This document shows, in pieces, positions 15,983-24,878 of a DNA stretch of 64,000 nucleotides (the first letter of the stretch is position 1; every line of letters begins with the position of its first letter). Where the stretch lies: positions 186,001 through 250,000 of the forward strand of contig NZ_CAQI01000059.1 in the NCBI RefSeq assembly GCF_001046895.1, written 5' to 3'. The notes below the pieces were generated by a model that was given only the letters and a program-made list of their open reading frames with translations, had not been told where the DNA came from and did not search any database. The DNA comes from Pseudarthrobacter siccitolerans (GTDB lineage Bacteria > Actinomycetota > Actinomycetes > Actinomycetales > Micrococcaceae). The position numbers were made by a program, and so were the translations under genes.

Positions 15983-17608
15983 CTAGTAGGCGCCGGACGG
16001 CGAGATGACTGCGCGGAAGGTCCGCCACAGGATCAGGAGGTCGCCGGCGATGGACCAGTTTTCGACGTAGTAGAGATCCAGCCGGACGGCTTCATCCCAG
16101 GCGAGGTCGGAGCGGCCGTTGATCTGCCACAGCCCCGTGATTCCGGGTTTGATCAGCAGCCGGCGGTGGGTGTGGCGCTCGTAGGCACTCACTTCACGGT
16201 CCAGCGGGGGCCGCGGGCCCACCATGCTCATGTGGCCCAGCACTACATTCCAGAGCTGCGGGAGCTCGTCGAGGGAGTACTTGCGCATCCAGCGCCCGCA
16301 CCGCGTCACCCGCGGATCGTCGCGCATCTTGAAGAGGACGCCTGCCCCCTGGTTCTGCGCGTTGAGCGCGGCCAGGCGGGCTTCAGCATCCACCACCATG
16401 GAACGGAACTTGAACATCCCAAAGACGCTGCCGCCCTTGCCGATCCGGTCCTGCCGGAAGAACACGGGTCCGGGGCTGTCCAGGCGGACGATCACGGCAA
16501 GGACCAGCAGCACCGGGGACAGCACCAGCAGGGCGGCCAGGGCCATGGCCACATCCATGACACGCTTCAGGACATGCTTGGCGCCGCTGTACTGCGGGAT
16601 GTCCACGTGCATCAGGGGCAGGCCCTCCACCGGCCGCCAGTGGATGCGCGGTCCGGCCACGTTGGTCAGTGTTGCCGCCAGGACCATCTCGGCGGAACAC
16701 TCTTCGAGCTTCCAGCCCAGTTCGCGGATGAACCGGTTGCCGCCAGGAAGCGGCCCGGCCACGATCACCGAGTCGGCTTCCACCAGGCGGACGGTACGGG
16801 CGATGTCATCCGTGGAGGACAGGACCGGCACCAGGGCGCTGTCCACGCTGAGGCTGGTGCCGCGCCGTGCTCCGGGGAGGCAGACGCCGAGGATGTTGTA
16901 GACGGGTCCGGACTTCCGCGAGACCTGCTGCACAACGTACCGGACGTCTTCCGGGTCACCCACCACAACGGCCCGCGAGAGGTGGCGGCCCTTCGCCTTC
17001 TCAGCCGTGAGCCGCCGTCGGAAGACCCAGCGGTTGGCGGTCAGGAACGCCAGGCCCAGCGGGAGGGACACCGTGACGAAGGCAGCGGCGCCGTGGACGG
17101 AGAACACCACTGCGGCGATGGCCAGCAGCCCGAAGATCCGCAGGCTTGCCGATGCGACGCGCTTGAACTCGTCTGCGCCCACCCCCAGCACCTTTGCGTC
17201 GCGGGTGCGGTAGATCTCCAGGGCAGCGGGCCACAAAAGCGCGACGGCGGCAGCGGTCACCAGGGTGCCGGCGTCGCCGGGCCCCGCGGAAGCCACTCCC
17301 ACGCTGGAGAGCTCGTAGCCGGCAAACACGGCCGCCAGGACCAGGGCGGAGTCGGTGGTGCGGAGGAAGTTGATGTGCCTGGCGAGCCAGGAGGCCGCTG
17401 CCTTGCGTGTGGGGATAAGGGGCACCTGCGGTGCAGGGGCGGGCGTTGCGGGTGCAGTTGCTGGAGCGCCCGTTGGCGGCAGCAGGAACCGGGTTCCTGC
17501 GGTGTCCGCCGCCGCCAACGGCGCTGTTGGCATCCGCTGTGCAGCAGCGGGCGCAACGGGCCAGTCGAAGGCAGTGCCCCGGGTCCTGGCCACTGGTATC
17601 TCTGCCAT
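15983..17608 (-). CDS. Polyprenyl-phosphate sugar-1-phosphate transferase (priming enzyme)
   Basis: A 541-residue membrane protein that starts repeat-unit assembly by moving a sugar-1-phosphate onto undecaprenyl phosphate. It has a Pro/Ala-rich N-terminal stretch, four or so helices, a cytosolic CoA_binding_3-like domain (AVVVGDPEDVRYVV), another helix (VMDVAMALAALLVLSPVLLV), and the C-terminal catalytic bacterial sugar transferase domain (PF02397). That domain holds FFRQDRIGKGG, MFKFRSMVVDAE, K-Y-S-L-D-E-L-P-Q-L-W-N-V, GPRPPLDREV and KPGITGLWQING. The ATG at 17608 follows GAAGGGG by 5 nt; the frame is open to 17701 without better support. First gene of the ten-gene minus-strand operon. Confidence 0.9.
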   Translation of the reverse strand: MAEIPVARTRGTAFDWPVAPAAAQRMPTAPLAAADTAGTRFLLPPTGAPATAPATPAPAPQVPLIPTRKAAASWLARHINFLRTTDSALVLAAVFAGYELSSVGVASAGPGDAGTLVTAAAVALLWPAALEIYRTRDAKVLGVGADEFKRVASASLRIFGLLAIAAVVFSVHGAAAFVTVSLPLGLAFLTANRWVFRRRLTAEKAKGRHLSRAVVVGDPEDVRYVVQQVSRKSGPVYNILGVCLPGARRGTSLSVDSALVPVLSSTDDIARTVRLVEADSVIVAGPLPGGNRFIRELGWKLEECSAEMVLAATLTNVAGPRIHWRPVEGLPLMHVDIPQYSGAKHVLKRVMDVAMALAALLVLSPVLLVLAVIVRLDSPGPVFFRQDRIGKGGSVFGMFKFRSMVVDAEARLAALNAQNQGAGVLFKMRDDPRVTRCGRWMRKYSLDELPQLWNVVLGHMSMVGPRPPLDREVSAYERHTHRRLLIKPGITGLWQINGRSDLAWDEAVRLDLYYVENWSIAGDLLILWRTFRAVISPSGAY

Positions 17609-17761
17609 GGTGTCCCCTTCCCGGCGTATCCGCCTGTGTTCTGGCCGTGAAGCAAAATTAGCTTCGGGAAAGCTGCCGCTGCGGGGAATGGAAGGGCGCA
17701 TGTGGAACTAGCAGCCGGACGATGTGGAAAATGCGGGTACCTGCAGAAGCCGGGAAACGGG

Positions 17762-20455
17762 CTAAAGTACGGGCAGCACGTACGGTTCGCGGGCCGTATT
17801 GTCCTTGCCCGCGGCAAGGGCCGTGAGCTGCGCGCGCGACTCCACGCCGAGCTTGCGGTAGATCGCTGTGAGGCGTACCTCCACGGTCCGGACGGACACG
17901 TAGAGCGTGGCCGCAATCTCCTTATTGCGCATGCCGCGGGCCACCATCTGCGCCAGCGACCGTTCGTGGTCGGCCAGCATCAGCATGGCAGGGTTGCCCT
18001 TGGCCCGTGCGGGTTCCACCCGTTCATCCAGCAGCAGCGAGTCCACGTGCTGGGTCCAGGCGTCGGCTCCCGCCTCATCGAACATCACCTTGGCGCGGAG
18101 CATCGCATCGCGGGCCTCGCGCAGCCGGCCGAAGGCGCCAAGCCGCTCCGCGTAGCAGAGCAGGGTCCGGGCCCGTTCCAGCAGGGAGTCGTGGCCGTTC
18201 CGGCTCTCGAGTGCCTGGCAGAAAAGCTGAAGTGACTGATCGCCGTCGGCGAGCATGGCCCGGCTCCGGGCCACCACTATCATGAGCCACGGGGACCGCA
18301 GCCCCACGGAGCGGCTTTCCAGCTTGTAGAGCGCCTGGCTGGCCTCACGGTGCCGGCCCAGGCGCACCAGGACCTCCACCAGGTCCGCCTCGCACCGGAG
18401 CAACGTGGGGTTGCCGAACTCCAGGCCCAGCTCCGCCGCACGGGACAGTTGGGCCAGCGACTCCGCGAGGTTGCCGCGCATCAGTTCGAAGTGGCCTTGG
18501 ATGGCTGCGAGCTGTGCGGTGATGGACCGGTGGCTTTCCGCGCCGGAGAAATGCTGGGCATCCGCTACATTGACCCGCGCCAGCGCTTCATCCCCGAGGG
18601 CATGCGCCCGCCACACCCGGAAGACATACCGCATCCCGCGGTGGTATTTCATCTCCGGTTCGCGGAGCTCCAGGTCTTCAATGAGCTTCACCGCGGTCCG
18701 GACATTGCCGGCCCGGATCTCATTGTCCACAGCAAGGTAGGCGGCGGTCTCCCGCCAGTTGGCATGGCTGGGCTCCGCGGAGTTCCGCACCATCGCGAAG
18801 GCTTCCTGGGCAAGGCCATGATGCTCCGCGTAGCTCAGGGCGCGGCCGTGCACCAGCAGCCCGGCCACCCAGGCGCTTCCGGCCTGATCGTTCTTGCGCT
18901 TGAGGTTCTCGGAATTCCCGCTGATCCCTTCCACCAGCAGCTTGGCCTTGCCCACCACTGCCAGGCACTCAGGGGACGCTGAGCCCTGGAACTCTTCGGC
19001 GTAGCGGAGCAGGGCAGCGGCGTCCTTCAGTTCCCAGCGTTCGGCGAAGTACAGCGAACCGACGGCCAGCAGCTTCGCCGAATACGCAGGATCATGCTGC
19101 CCGAATTCCTTGACCAGGCGCAGCACCATGCTGGCCCGCACCGCAGCACCCTGGAGGAACTCGATCTCGAATGACAGGCCTGTCAGCCGGAGAATGAGCG
19201 CAGGGTTCCGCGTCACCCGCCTGGCCCAATCCAGGTAGCGCCTCGCGTAAACGAATTCACCGCGGTTGAACAGCAGCTCCGCGACTGTGGTCAGGCGCGC
19301 GGCTGTTTCAGCCTCCCACGGGTTGATGGTGAGGGCCCGCTCGATGTATTCAACGGCGAAGGCCACTTCCCCCTCCCGGATGAGCTCAACAGCAAACCGG
19401 AGGAGTCCAAACGGCGTTTGCCGCTCCAGCGCCGTGAAGCTCAAATGCCATCTGCGGGCGTACGGGTCCGAGTCGCTGGCCGCCTCGGCCAGGGCCCGGT
19501 GGCTTGCGGTCCGCACAGCCGGTGTCATCGCTGAGAAGACGTAGCCGCGGAGCAGCTGGTCCCGGATCCCCAGATAGGGACCTGAACGGCTGACCATGCC
19601 GGCGGCCAGGAGTTCATCCACCCCGGTCCAGACCTCGCTGTGGATCTTCTCCAGGGTGGTGATGCCGCTCCGGAAGGAGAGCGACAACAGGTCAAGGGTC
19701 TTCCGCGCTGCCGGTGTAAGCCCGCCCAGCGTGGCCGCAAATTCGGCTTCGAAGCTGCCCCTGGCGGGCAGCGGAACGGGGAGGGCGTACTTCCCCTCCG
19801 CCTGGCGTTCCAGCAGGGCGTTGTAAAGTTCGACGGCGGCCAGCGGATTTCCCTGCGACGCTGCGGCAACTGCATGTACTGCCGCCGTCGCTGCCTGGCG
19901 CGCGGGGATGGCCTCCAGCATGCGGACAGTGTCGTTATAGCCCAGCGCGCCCAGCTGCAGTACGGGCAGGCTCGAGAAAGGGCTGTCCGTTGAGTCTTCG
20001 CGGACGCTGGCGAAGACCGCGAGGTCCGTTCCCGCCAGGCGCCTGGCAAGGTAGCCGATGATGGCCTGGCTGCTCGGGTCCAGTTGGTCGGCGTCGTCAA
20101 TCACCACAAGGGTGCGGGACGATGACCGCTGATGCAGCCCGCTGAGCAGCATGGTGGAGACTGCGGCCACGTCCAAGGCTCCCGAAGTATCACGACGAAG
20201 TTCATCAGCGATCCGGTTGAGGACCGGGTCATCCATACCGTTCAGGAGTGCCGTAAGCCCGGACAACGGCCAGTCCGATTCGGAGACGCTGGCGCGCAGG
20301 AACACCGTCCGGTAGTCCGAAAGCCGGGGGATCTCGCTGAGCAGTGCGGATTTTCCCAGCCCGCGGGAACCCGTCACGGCGAGGGCCGCTTCCTTGGGGC
20401 CCCTGATCACGGACAGGATCCGGTCAAGTTCCCTGCTTCTGCCAATTAGCGACAT
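17762..20455 (-). CDS. Large ATP-binding LuxR-family transcriptional regulator (LAL type)
   Basis: An 897-residue regulator. The N-terminal AAA/STAND ATPase has Walker A VTGSRGLGKSALL and Walker B RTLVVIDDADQL. A long helical repeat region follows (about residues 330-800), and a C-terminal LuxR helix-turn-helix (DHERSLAQMVARGMRNKEI, then TLYVSVRTVEVRLTAIYRKL) binds DNA. Such proteins are usually activators triggered by a small ligand. The ATG at 20455 puts the start just before the G-R-S-R-E-L motif typical of the family; an open frame reaches 20656 but that extension contains a TTA codon and weaker codon bias. It ends 153 bp upstream of the priming transferase in the same direction, so it may control the polysaccharide operon. 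Confidence 0.85.
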   Translation of the reverse strand: MSLIGRSRELDRILSVIRGPKEAALAVTGSRGLGKSALLSEIPRLSDYRTVFLRASVSESDWPLSGLTALLNGMDDPVLNRIADELRRDTSGALDVAAVSTMLLSGLHQRSSSRTLVVIDDADQLDPSSQAIIGYLARRLAGTDLAVFASVREDSTDSPFSSLPVLQLGALGYNDTVRMLEAIPARQAATAAVHAVAAASQGNPLAAVELYNALLERQAEGKYALPVPLPARGSFEAEFAATLGGLTPAARKTLDLLSLSFRSGITTLEKIHSEVWTGVDELLAAGMVSRSGPYLGIRDQLLRGYVFSAMTPAVRTASHRALAEAASDSDPYARRWHLSFTALERQTPFGLLRFAVELIREGEVAFAVEYIERALTINPWEAETAARLTTVAELLFNRGEFVYARRYLDWARRVTRNPALILRLTGLSFEIEFLQGAAVRASMVLRLVKEFGQHDPAYSAKLLAVGSLYFAERWELKDAAALLRYAEEFQGSASPECLAVVGKAKLLVEGISGNSENLKRKNDQAGSAWVAGLLVHGRALSYAEHHGLAQEAFAMVRNSAEPSHANWRETAAYLAVDNEIRAGNVRTAVKLIEDLELREPEMKYHRGMRYVFRVWRAHALGDEALARVNVADAQHFSGAESHRSITAQLAAIQGHFELMRGNLAESLAQLSRAAELGLEFGNPTLLRCEADLVEVLVRLGRHREASQALYKLESRSVGLRSPWLMIVVARSRAMLADGDQSLQLFCQALESRNGHDSLLERARTLLCYAERLGAFGRLREARDAMLRAKVMFDEAGADAWTQHVDSLLLDERVEPARAKGNPAMLMLADHERSLAQMVARGMRNKEIAATLYVSVRTVEVRLTAIYRKLGVESRAQLTALAAGKDNTAREPYVLPVL

Positions 20456-20897
20456 GGGGTCCCATCCATAGAAGAAGGAGACCAGTTTTCCTGCGGTGTC
20501 CAGCATTTTGTCGCACTGCACCATCCGGTCGACGTGCATAACCATAGGTCCAGCAAGGCCGGCCGCTTGGAGCGCCCAGCCCGGTTCCCAGCCGTGGAGC
20601 CAATATAGCCCCACGTCAAAAAGGGGCACCACCGTTAAGGCGCTGGATTTCATCAAGATTTCTCAAGTGCCCGTGAGGAATCAGGCGGTGCACATGAGGT
20701 GCTCCAAGTGGAAGGATGCCCGGTTTGGATCACGGCTTTTTGTGCCGATGCACAGCCTTTCGTGCTCCGCGGGGCGTCTAGGGTGGGAGGAACGTGTGAT
20801 CAAACGCACTGGATGGCGGCCCCTCCGGCGCGCGGGCCACCGCCCGCCGCCGGCCCCAGGCCATCCATTTCCCAGAGAACCAAAGGACGGCGCACCC
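20456..20897. other. Divergent intergenic region between the LuxR regulator and the permease
   Basis: About 440 bp. No convincing gene is seen on either strand; the open frames that run into it are extensions of the flanking genes with poor codon bias. A TATATT element (complement of 20602-20607) could be a -10 for the regulator, but no good -35 lies 16-18 nt away. AAAGGA at 20882-20887 is the likely ribosome binding site for the permease. Confidence 0.4.
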
Positions 20898-22310
20898 ATG
20901 CCCGCTGACCAGCAATTATCGAAGTCGCTCAAACCGCGGCACCTGTCCATGATCGCCATCGCCGGTGTTATCGGCGCCGGGTTGTTCGTGGGCTCTGGTG
21001 CGGCCATCCAGCAGGCGGGCCCCGGAATCCTGCTGGCCTACATGGCTGCCGGAGTGGTGGTCATCCTCGTGATGCGGATGCTCGGGGAAATGGCCGCCGC
21101 GAACCCTGAGACGGGCTCCTTCTCCACCTACGCGGACAAGGCGCTGGGCAGGTGGGCCGGTTTCAGCATCGGGTGGCTTTATGCCTGGTTCTGGATCATT
21201 GTGCTCGGCATTGAAGCCACCGCCGGCGCCGCGATCATGCACCGTTGGGTTCCCGGCATCGACCAGTGGGTCTGGGCCCTTGTCCTGATGGTCCTGCTGA
21301 CCCTGACCAACCTGGGCTCCGTGAAGTCCTACGGCGAGTTCGAATTCTGGTTCGCCTCCATCAAGGTCGCGGCGATTGTGCTGTTCCTGCTCTTTGGCGT
21401 GGCCGCCATCCTGGGACTCGTTCCCGGCGTCCCGGCGCCCGGATTAACCAACCTCATGGACAACGGCGGATTCCTGCCCAACGGCCCCGGGGCTGTGCTG
21501 GCCGGCATCCTGGTGGTGGTCTTCTCGTTCTTCGGCGCCGAAATCGCCACCATCGCGGCCGGCGAATCCGAGAACCCCGTTGACGCCGTCAAGAAGGCCG
21601 TGAAGTCAACCGTTTGGCGCATCCTTGTCTTCTACATCGGTTCCATCGCCATCGTTGTCACCCTGCTGCCTTGGAACGACGCGAGTGTTGCCAAGAGCCC
21701 CTACGTGGCGGTGATTGAGCTCTTCGGAATCCCCGGCGCCGGAACCATCATGGACATCGTGGTCCTGACCTCCGTGCTGTCCTGCCTCAACTCCGGCCTC
21801 TACACCGCCAGCCGGATGCTCTTCTCCCTCTCCCGGCGCGGGGACGCCCCCGCTGCGTGGACAAGAATCTCCCGGCGGGGAGTGCCGGCAGCGGCAGTAC
21901 TCGCCTCCACAGTGGTGGGTTTCATCACCGTCGGCCTTAACTACATTGCCCCGGACACCGTCTTCCTGTTCCTGGTCAACACCTCCGGCGCCATCGCGTT
22001 GTTCGTATGGCTTGTCATCGCCTCTTCCCAGCTGGTCCTCCGCAAGCGGATGGGAGCCGCCGCCAAGGACCTGGCGCTGAAGATGTGGTTCTTCCCCTAT
22101 TTGACCTGGGTGGCAATTATCAGCATTGTGGCCCTGCTGATCGGCATGGTCATCCTGGAGTCCACCCGCGAGTCCCTGTTCCTCTCGCTGGGCCTGGCCG
22201 CCGTGGTGGTGGGCATCGGCGTGTGGCGGTACCGCCGCCGGGGTCCCGGGGCGGCAGCGGAGGACACCGGCACCCGGAATGTACCGGTAGCTGCCGAACC
22301 GTCGGCCTGA
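20898..22310 (+). CDS. APC-family amino acid permease (GabP/AnsP-like)
   Basis: A 470-residue, 12-helix transporter. KSLKPRHLSMIAIAGVIGAG is the classic N-terminal start of the amino-acid transporter (AAT) branch of the APC family, followed by G-L-F-V-G-S-G and GPGILLAYMAAG. GEMAAANPETGSF in helix 3 and the NLGSVKSYGEFEFWFA consensus also match. It imports an amino acid or GABA with a proton. ATG at 20898 is preceded by AAAGGA; the frame is open to 20496, but the extension has no homology-like features. It stands alone between the LuxR regulator and the rpsF operon, so the substrate stays open; GABA is a reasonable guess from the best-known relatives. Confidence 0.85.
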   Translation: MPADQQLSKSLKPRHLSMIAIAGVIGAGLFVGSGAAIQQAGPGILLAYMAAGVVVILVMRMLGEMAAANPETGSFSTYADKALGRWAGFSIGWLYAWFWIIVLGIEATAGAAIMHRWVPGIDQWVWALVLMVLLTLTNLGSVKSYGEFEFWFASIKVAAIVLFLLFGVAAILGLVPGVPAPGLTNLMDNGGFLPNGPGAVLAGILVVVFSFFGAEIATIAAGESENPVDAVKKAVKSTVWRILVFYIGSIAIVVTLLPWNDASVAKSPYVAVIELFGIPGAGTIMDIVVLTSVLSCLNSGLYTASRMLFSLSRRGDAPAAWTRISRRGVPAAAVLASTVVGFITVGLNYIAPDTVFLFLVNTSGAIALFVWLVIASSQLVLRKRMGAAAKDLALKMWFFPYLTWVAIISIVALLIGMVILESTRESLFLSLGLAAVVVGIGVWRYRRRGPGAAAEDTGTRNVPVAAEPSA

Positions 22311-22472
22311 TACTCAAGCAGCGGTTTTCCACATAGCCGGATTCATTCCGCCGCCCGGACCACCACGGGCATAGCCTTGGAGTCAAGCGCGAATCGCCTA
22401 TCCGGTCCAAATGCACTAAGATATTGAAGTCTGTGCTGCGTCCTGCTTCCGTTCCTGGAGGTAAGGCATTGC

Positions 22473-22562
22473 ATGGCATCGCAAATGAACCTCCTGTTAC
22501 GGAAATGCCGTAACCGCTTAGCCCAAAGGAGGTGGGTTCACATATGCGTCCTTACGAATTGA
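22473..22562 (+). CDS. Possible 29-codon leader ORF upstream of and overlapping rpsF
   Basis: An ATG at 22473, 10 nt after a GGAGGT (22457-22462), opens a 29-codon basic peptide (about seven Arg/Lys) that ends at TGA 22560-22562, inside rpsF. It contains two TTA leucine codons, rare in this GC-rich genome. It spans the whole hairpin that can hide the rpsF ribosome binding site, so ribosomes on it would melt that hairpin. Whether it is translated is unknown; it could be chance, since only the start signal supports it. Confidence 0.3.
   Translation: MASQMNLLLRKCRNRLAQRRWVHICVLTN
22489..22533 (+). promoter_or_regulatory. rpsF leader hairpin that can sequester the ribosome binding site
   Basis: ACCTCC at 22489-22494 is complementary to GGAGGT at 22528-22533, the rpsF ribosome binding site. 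Between them GTTACGG (22496-22502) pairs perfectly with CCGTAAC (22508-22514) around a 5-nt loop. Ribosomal S6:S18 complexes are known to repress their own operons by binding a leader near rpsF with a CCG element; CCG occurs here twice. The binding itself is inferred. Confidence 0.5.
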
Positions 22563-22849
22563 TGGTAATCATCGACCCCGAGGTCGAAGAGCGTACCGTT
22601 GAGCCGTCGCTTCAGAAGTTCCTGAACGTCATCACCAACGATGGTGGAACCATCGAAAAGGTTGACATCTGGGGCCGTCGCCGTCTGGCTTACGACATCA
22701 AGAAGAAGTCCGAAGGTATCTACGCCGTGGTGAACTTCACCGCCAAGCCGGAAACCGCCAAGGAACTTGACCGCCAGCTGTCTCTTAACGAGACCATCAT
22801 GCGCACCAAGATCACCCGCCCCGAAGAGCAGAAGGTTGTTGCTGAGTAA
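22544..22849 (+). CDS. rpsF: 30S ribosomal protein S6
   Basis: A 101-residue protein with the full bS6 fold: [12 protein letters not shown] at the N-terminus and [20 protein letters not shown] in the middle. bS6 sits in the platform of the small subunit and binds S18. The ATG at 22544 is 10 nt after AAGGAGGT; a GTG at 22532 overlaps that site and is not credible. It heads the conserved operon rpsF-ssb-rpsR-rplI. Length and motifs are normal. Confidence 0.98.
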   Translation: MRPYELMVIIDPEVEERTVEPSLQKFLNVITNDGGTIEKVDIWGRRRLAYDIKKKSEGIYAVVNFTAKPETAKELDRQLSLNETIMRTKITRPEEQKVVAE

Positions 22850-22922
22850 TTTCGGCACCAGTTTTCATTCTTTACCCGCAGGAAACGCACTCTTCACCCA
22901 GGATCGAACAAGGAGGCAGTAG

Positions 22923-23498
22923 ATGGCAGGCGAGACCACCATTACGGTCATCGGTAACCTCACCAATGACCCGGAATTGCGGTTCACACCGTCCGGTTCG
23001 GCAGTAGCGAACTTCACCATCGCTTCCACCCCCCGCACCTTTGACCGCCAGTCCAACGAGTGGAAGGACGGGGAAACCCTGTTCCTCCGCGCCGCTGTAT
23101 GGCGTGAAGCGGCCGAGAACGTCGCCGAGTCCCTCACCAAGGGCATGCGCGTGATCGTTACCGGGCGCCTGAAGAGCCGTTCCTACGAAACCAAAGAAGG
23201 CGAAAAGCGCACCGTTATCGAGCTTGAGGTCGATGAAATCGGCCCGAGCCTGCGCTACGCCAACGCCAAAGTCAACCGCACCCAGCGCTCCGGCGCCGGC
23301 GGGCAGGGTGGCTTCGGCGGCGGCAACAGCGGCGGTGGCTTCGGCGGCGGCAACTCTGGTGGAAACCAGGGCGGCAACTCCGGCGGAGGCTGGGGCGGCG
23401 GCAACCAGCAGGCTGCACAGGACGATCCCTGGGCTACGCCCGGCGTCTCCAACGCAGGCGGCTGGGGCAACGGCCCCGATTCCGAACCTCCCTTCTAA
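22923..23498 (+). CDS. ssb: Single-stranded DNA-binding protein
   Basis: A 191-residue SSB. Residues 1-110 form the OB fold ([46 protein letters not shown]). A Gly/Asn-rich linker follows (about residues 118-165, imperfect G-G-N-S-G-G repeats). The acidic tip ends D-S-E-P-P-F, the site that recruits partner proteins. AGGAGG lies 6 nt before the ATG. It binds single strands in replication and repair. Placement between rpsF and rpsR is the common bacterial order. Confidence 0.97.
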   Translation: MAGETTITVIGNLTNDPELRFTPSGSAVANFTIASTPRTFDRQSNEWKDGETLFLRAAVWREAAENVAESLTKGMRVIVTGRLKSRSYETKEGEKRTVIELEVDEIGPSLRYANAKVNRTQRSGAGGQGGFGGGNSGGGFGGGNSGGNQGGNSGGGWGGGNQQAAQDDPWATPGVSNAGGWGNGPDSEPPF

Positions 23499-23578
23499 CA
23501 ACCAATAAAGGCCCGACGCCGGGACCGCCCAAGCGCCGCAAGGCACCAGGGCGGAAGCCGCCGTCGGACCACCACCAT

Positions 23579-23600
23579 CCCGTGGATCAATATCCACGGG
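23579..23600 (+). other. Intercistronic mRNA hairpin before rpsR
   Basis: CCCGTGGAT (23579-23587) pairs perfectly with ATCCACGGG (23592-23600) around a CAAT loop. It lies in the 125 bp gap between ssb and rpsR, 11 nt before the rpsR AGGAG, and has no T-tract, so it is more likely a processing or translation-control element than a terminator. Confidence 0.45.
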
Positions 23601-23623
23601 CTCCCTAGAATAGGAGCTCCACG

Positions 23624-23863
23624 ATGGCTAAGGCTGAACTCCGTAAGCCCAAACCAAAGTCCAACCCCTTGAAGGCCGCTGACATCACTGTCATCGACTA
23701 CAAGGACGTAGCATTGCTGCGCAAGTTCATCTCCGACCGCGGAAAGATCCGCGCCCGTCGCGTCACTGGCGTCACGGTGCAGGAACAGCGCAAAATCGCA
23801 CAGGCAATCAAGAACGCCCGCGAAGTTGCCCTGCTGCCTTACTCCGGCGCTGGCCGCGGCTAA
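23624..23863 (+). CDS. rpsR: 30S ribosomal protein S18
   Basis: A 79-residue bS18 protein: [20 protein letters not shown], then [18 protein letters not shown] and the C-terminal [11 protein letters not shown] are fully typical. It binds S6 on the platform of the 30S subunit. AGGAG is 7 nt before the ATG. No Cys ligands are present, so this is the zinc-free form. It lies in the rpsF operon, 17 bp ahead of rplI. Confidence 0.97.
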   Translation: MAKAELRKPKPKSNPLKAADITVIDYKDVALLRKFISDRGKIRARRVTGVTVQEQRKIAQAIKNAREVALLPYSGAGRG

Positions 23864-23880
23864 GGAAGGGATTAACTAAC

Positions 23881-24333
23881 ATGGCAAAGCTCATTCTGAC
23901 CCACGAAGTAACCGGTCTCGGTGCTGCTGGCGACGTTGTTGAGGTCAAGGACGGTTACGCACGTAACTACCTGCTGCCCCGCAACTTCGCCCTGACCTGG
24001 TCGAAGGGTGGCGAGAAGCAGGTTGAGTCCATCAAGGCTGCCCGCGCCGCCCGCGAGCACGCTTCCCTGGAAGACGCTCAGAAGCAGGCTGCTGCACTCT
24101 CCGCCAAGCCGGTCAAGCTCGTTGTCAAGGCTGGCGAGACCGGACGCCTGTTCGGCACCGTCAAGCAGGGCGACGTTGCTGACGCTGTTGAGGCCGCTGG
24201 CCTTGGCCGCATCGACAAGCGCAAGGTTGAACTGCCGGCACACATCAAGTCGGTCGGTTCCTACCAGGCCAACGTCCGTCTGCACGACGACGTTGCTGCT
24301 GTGATCGAACTCGACGTAGTGGCTGGTAAGTAG
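23881..24333 (+). CDS. rplI: 50S ribosomal protein L9
   Basis: A 150-residue bL9 protein. The N-terminal domain has [36 protein letters not shown], then a long charged connecting helix and the C-terminal domain starting near [17 protein letters not shown]. It binds 23S rRNA at the base of the L1 stalk. AAGGAAGGG precedes the ATG. It is the last gene of the operon, closed 15 bp later by a strong terminator hairpin. Confidence 0.97.
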   Translation: MAKLILTHEVTGLGAAGDVVEVKDGYARNYLLPRNFALTWSKGGEKQVESIKAARAAREHASLEDAQKQAAALSAKPVKLVVKAGETGRLFGTVKQGDVADAVEAAGLGRIDKRKVELPAHIKSVGSYQANVRLHDDVAAVIELDVVAGK

Positions 24334-24347
24334 TTTCTTACTGCGTG

Positions 24348-24386
24348 AAGACCCCCGTCGCCGGAATCCGGCGGCGGGGGTCTTTT
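24348..24386 (+). terminator. Rho-independent terminator of the rpsF-rplI operon
   Basis: A 17 bp stem (24348-24364 with 24368-24384; one G-T wobble) and a 3-nt loop, with the stem ending in a TCTTTT run. It begins 15 nt after the rplI stop. The A-rich left edge could also serve the converging DUF1801 gene. Confidence 0.9.
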
Positions 24387-24398
24387 GCTTGCGGGAGG

Positions 24399-24821
24399 TC
24401 AGGGGCTGTGAAGTTCCGCCATGACGTGCTGGTAACCGGTCCGGACCATCTCGGCGAGTACCGCCCGGTCCACGTCCTGGAGCCTGTTGATGTACAGGCA
24501 CGCAGCCCCGGTCTTGTGCTTGCCCAGCGAGGCCAGCAGCCGGTCCGCGTCCGGGCCGTAGGTGAGTCCGTACAGGGCAAGGTTCGCCTTGCGTGGTGAA
24601 AATCCGACGGCGGCCGAGTCACCCTCCCGGCCGGTCCCGTAGCGGTAGTGGTAGCTGCCGAAGCCAACTATAGTGGGGCCCCACATCACCGCCTTTTGGC
24701 CCGTGATGCCGTGCATGAGTTCAAGCAACTCGAATGCGTCCGCGCGCCTGGCGGGATGCTCCACCGACGCCAGGAATTCCTCAACAGACCTTGTGGTGGG
24801 CTGGGTCTTGTTCGCTGCCAT
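24399..24821 (-). CDS. DUF1801 domain protein
   Basis: A 140-residue cytosolic protein. SVEEFLASVEHPARRADAFE, then MWGPTIVGFGSYHY and ESDSAAVGFSPRKANLALY-like sequence match the DUF1801 (YdhG-type) family, a small alpha/beta fold of unknown biochemical role. ATG at 24821 lies just before the family start; a TTG-like extension to 24860 adds 13 residues without support. No clear ribosome binding site is seen. It is divergent from the PhzF-like gene (57 bp between starts). Confidence 0.8.
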   Translation of the reverse strand: MAANKTQPTTRSVEEFLASVEHPARRADAFELLELMHGITGQKAVMWGPTIVGFGSYHYRYGTGREGDSAAVGFSPRKANLALYGLTYGPDADRLLASLGKHKTGAACLYINRLQDVDRAVLAEMVRTGYQHVMAELHSP

Positions 24822-24878
24822 GGACGTAGTGTCGCAGAACCGCCTGGCGGCTGCCAGCACCGGTGATAGCCTGCAGCG

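Noticed and set aside
14678-17650. 990-codon open frame on the plus strand
   Set aside because: It lies wholly opposite the oxidoreductase, epimerase and priming-transferase genes, has no recognisable domain, and arises from the GC bias at third positions.
23290-23410. Short tandem repeats that might be a CRISPR or satellite
   Set aside because: They are codons of the Gly/Asn-rich linker of SSB.
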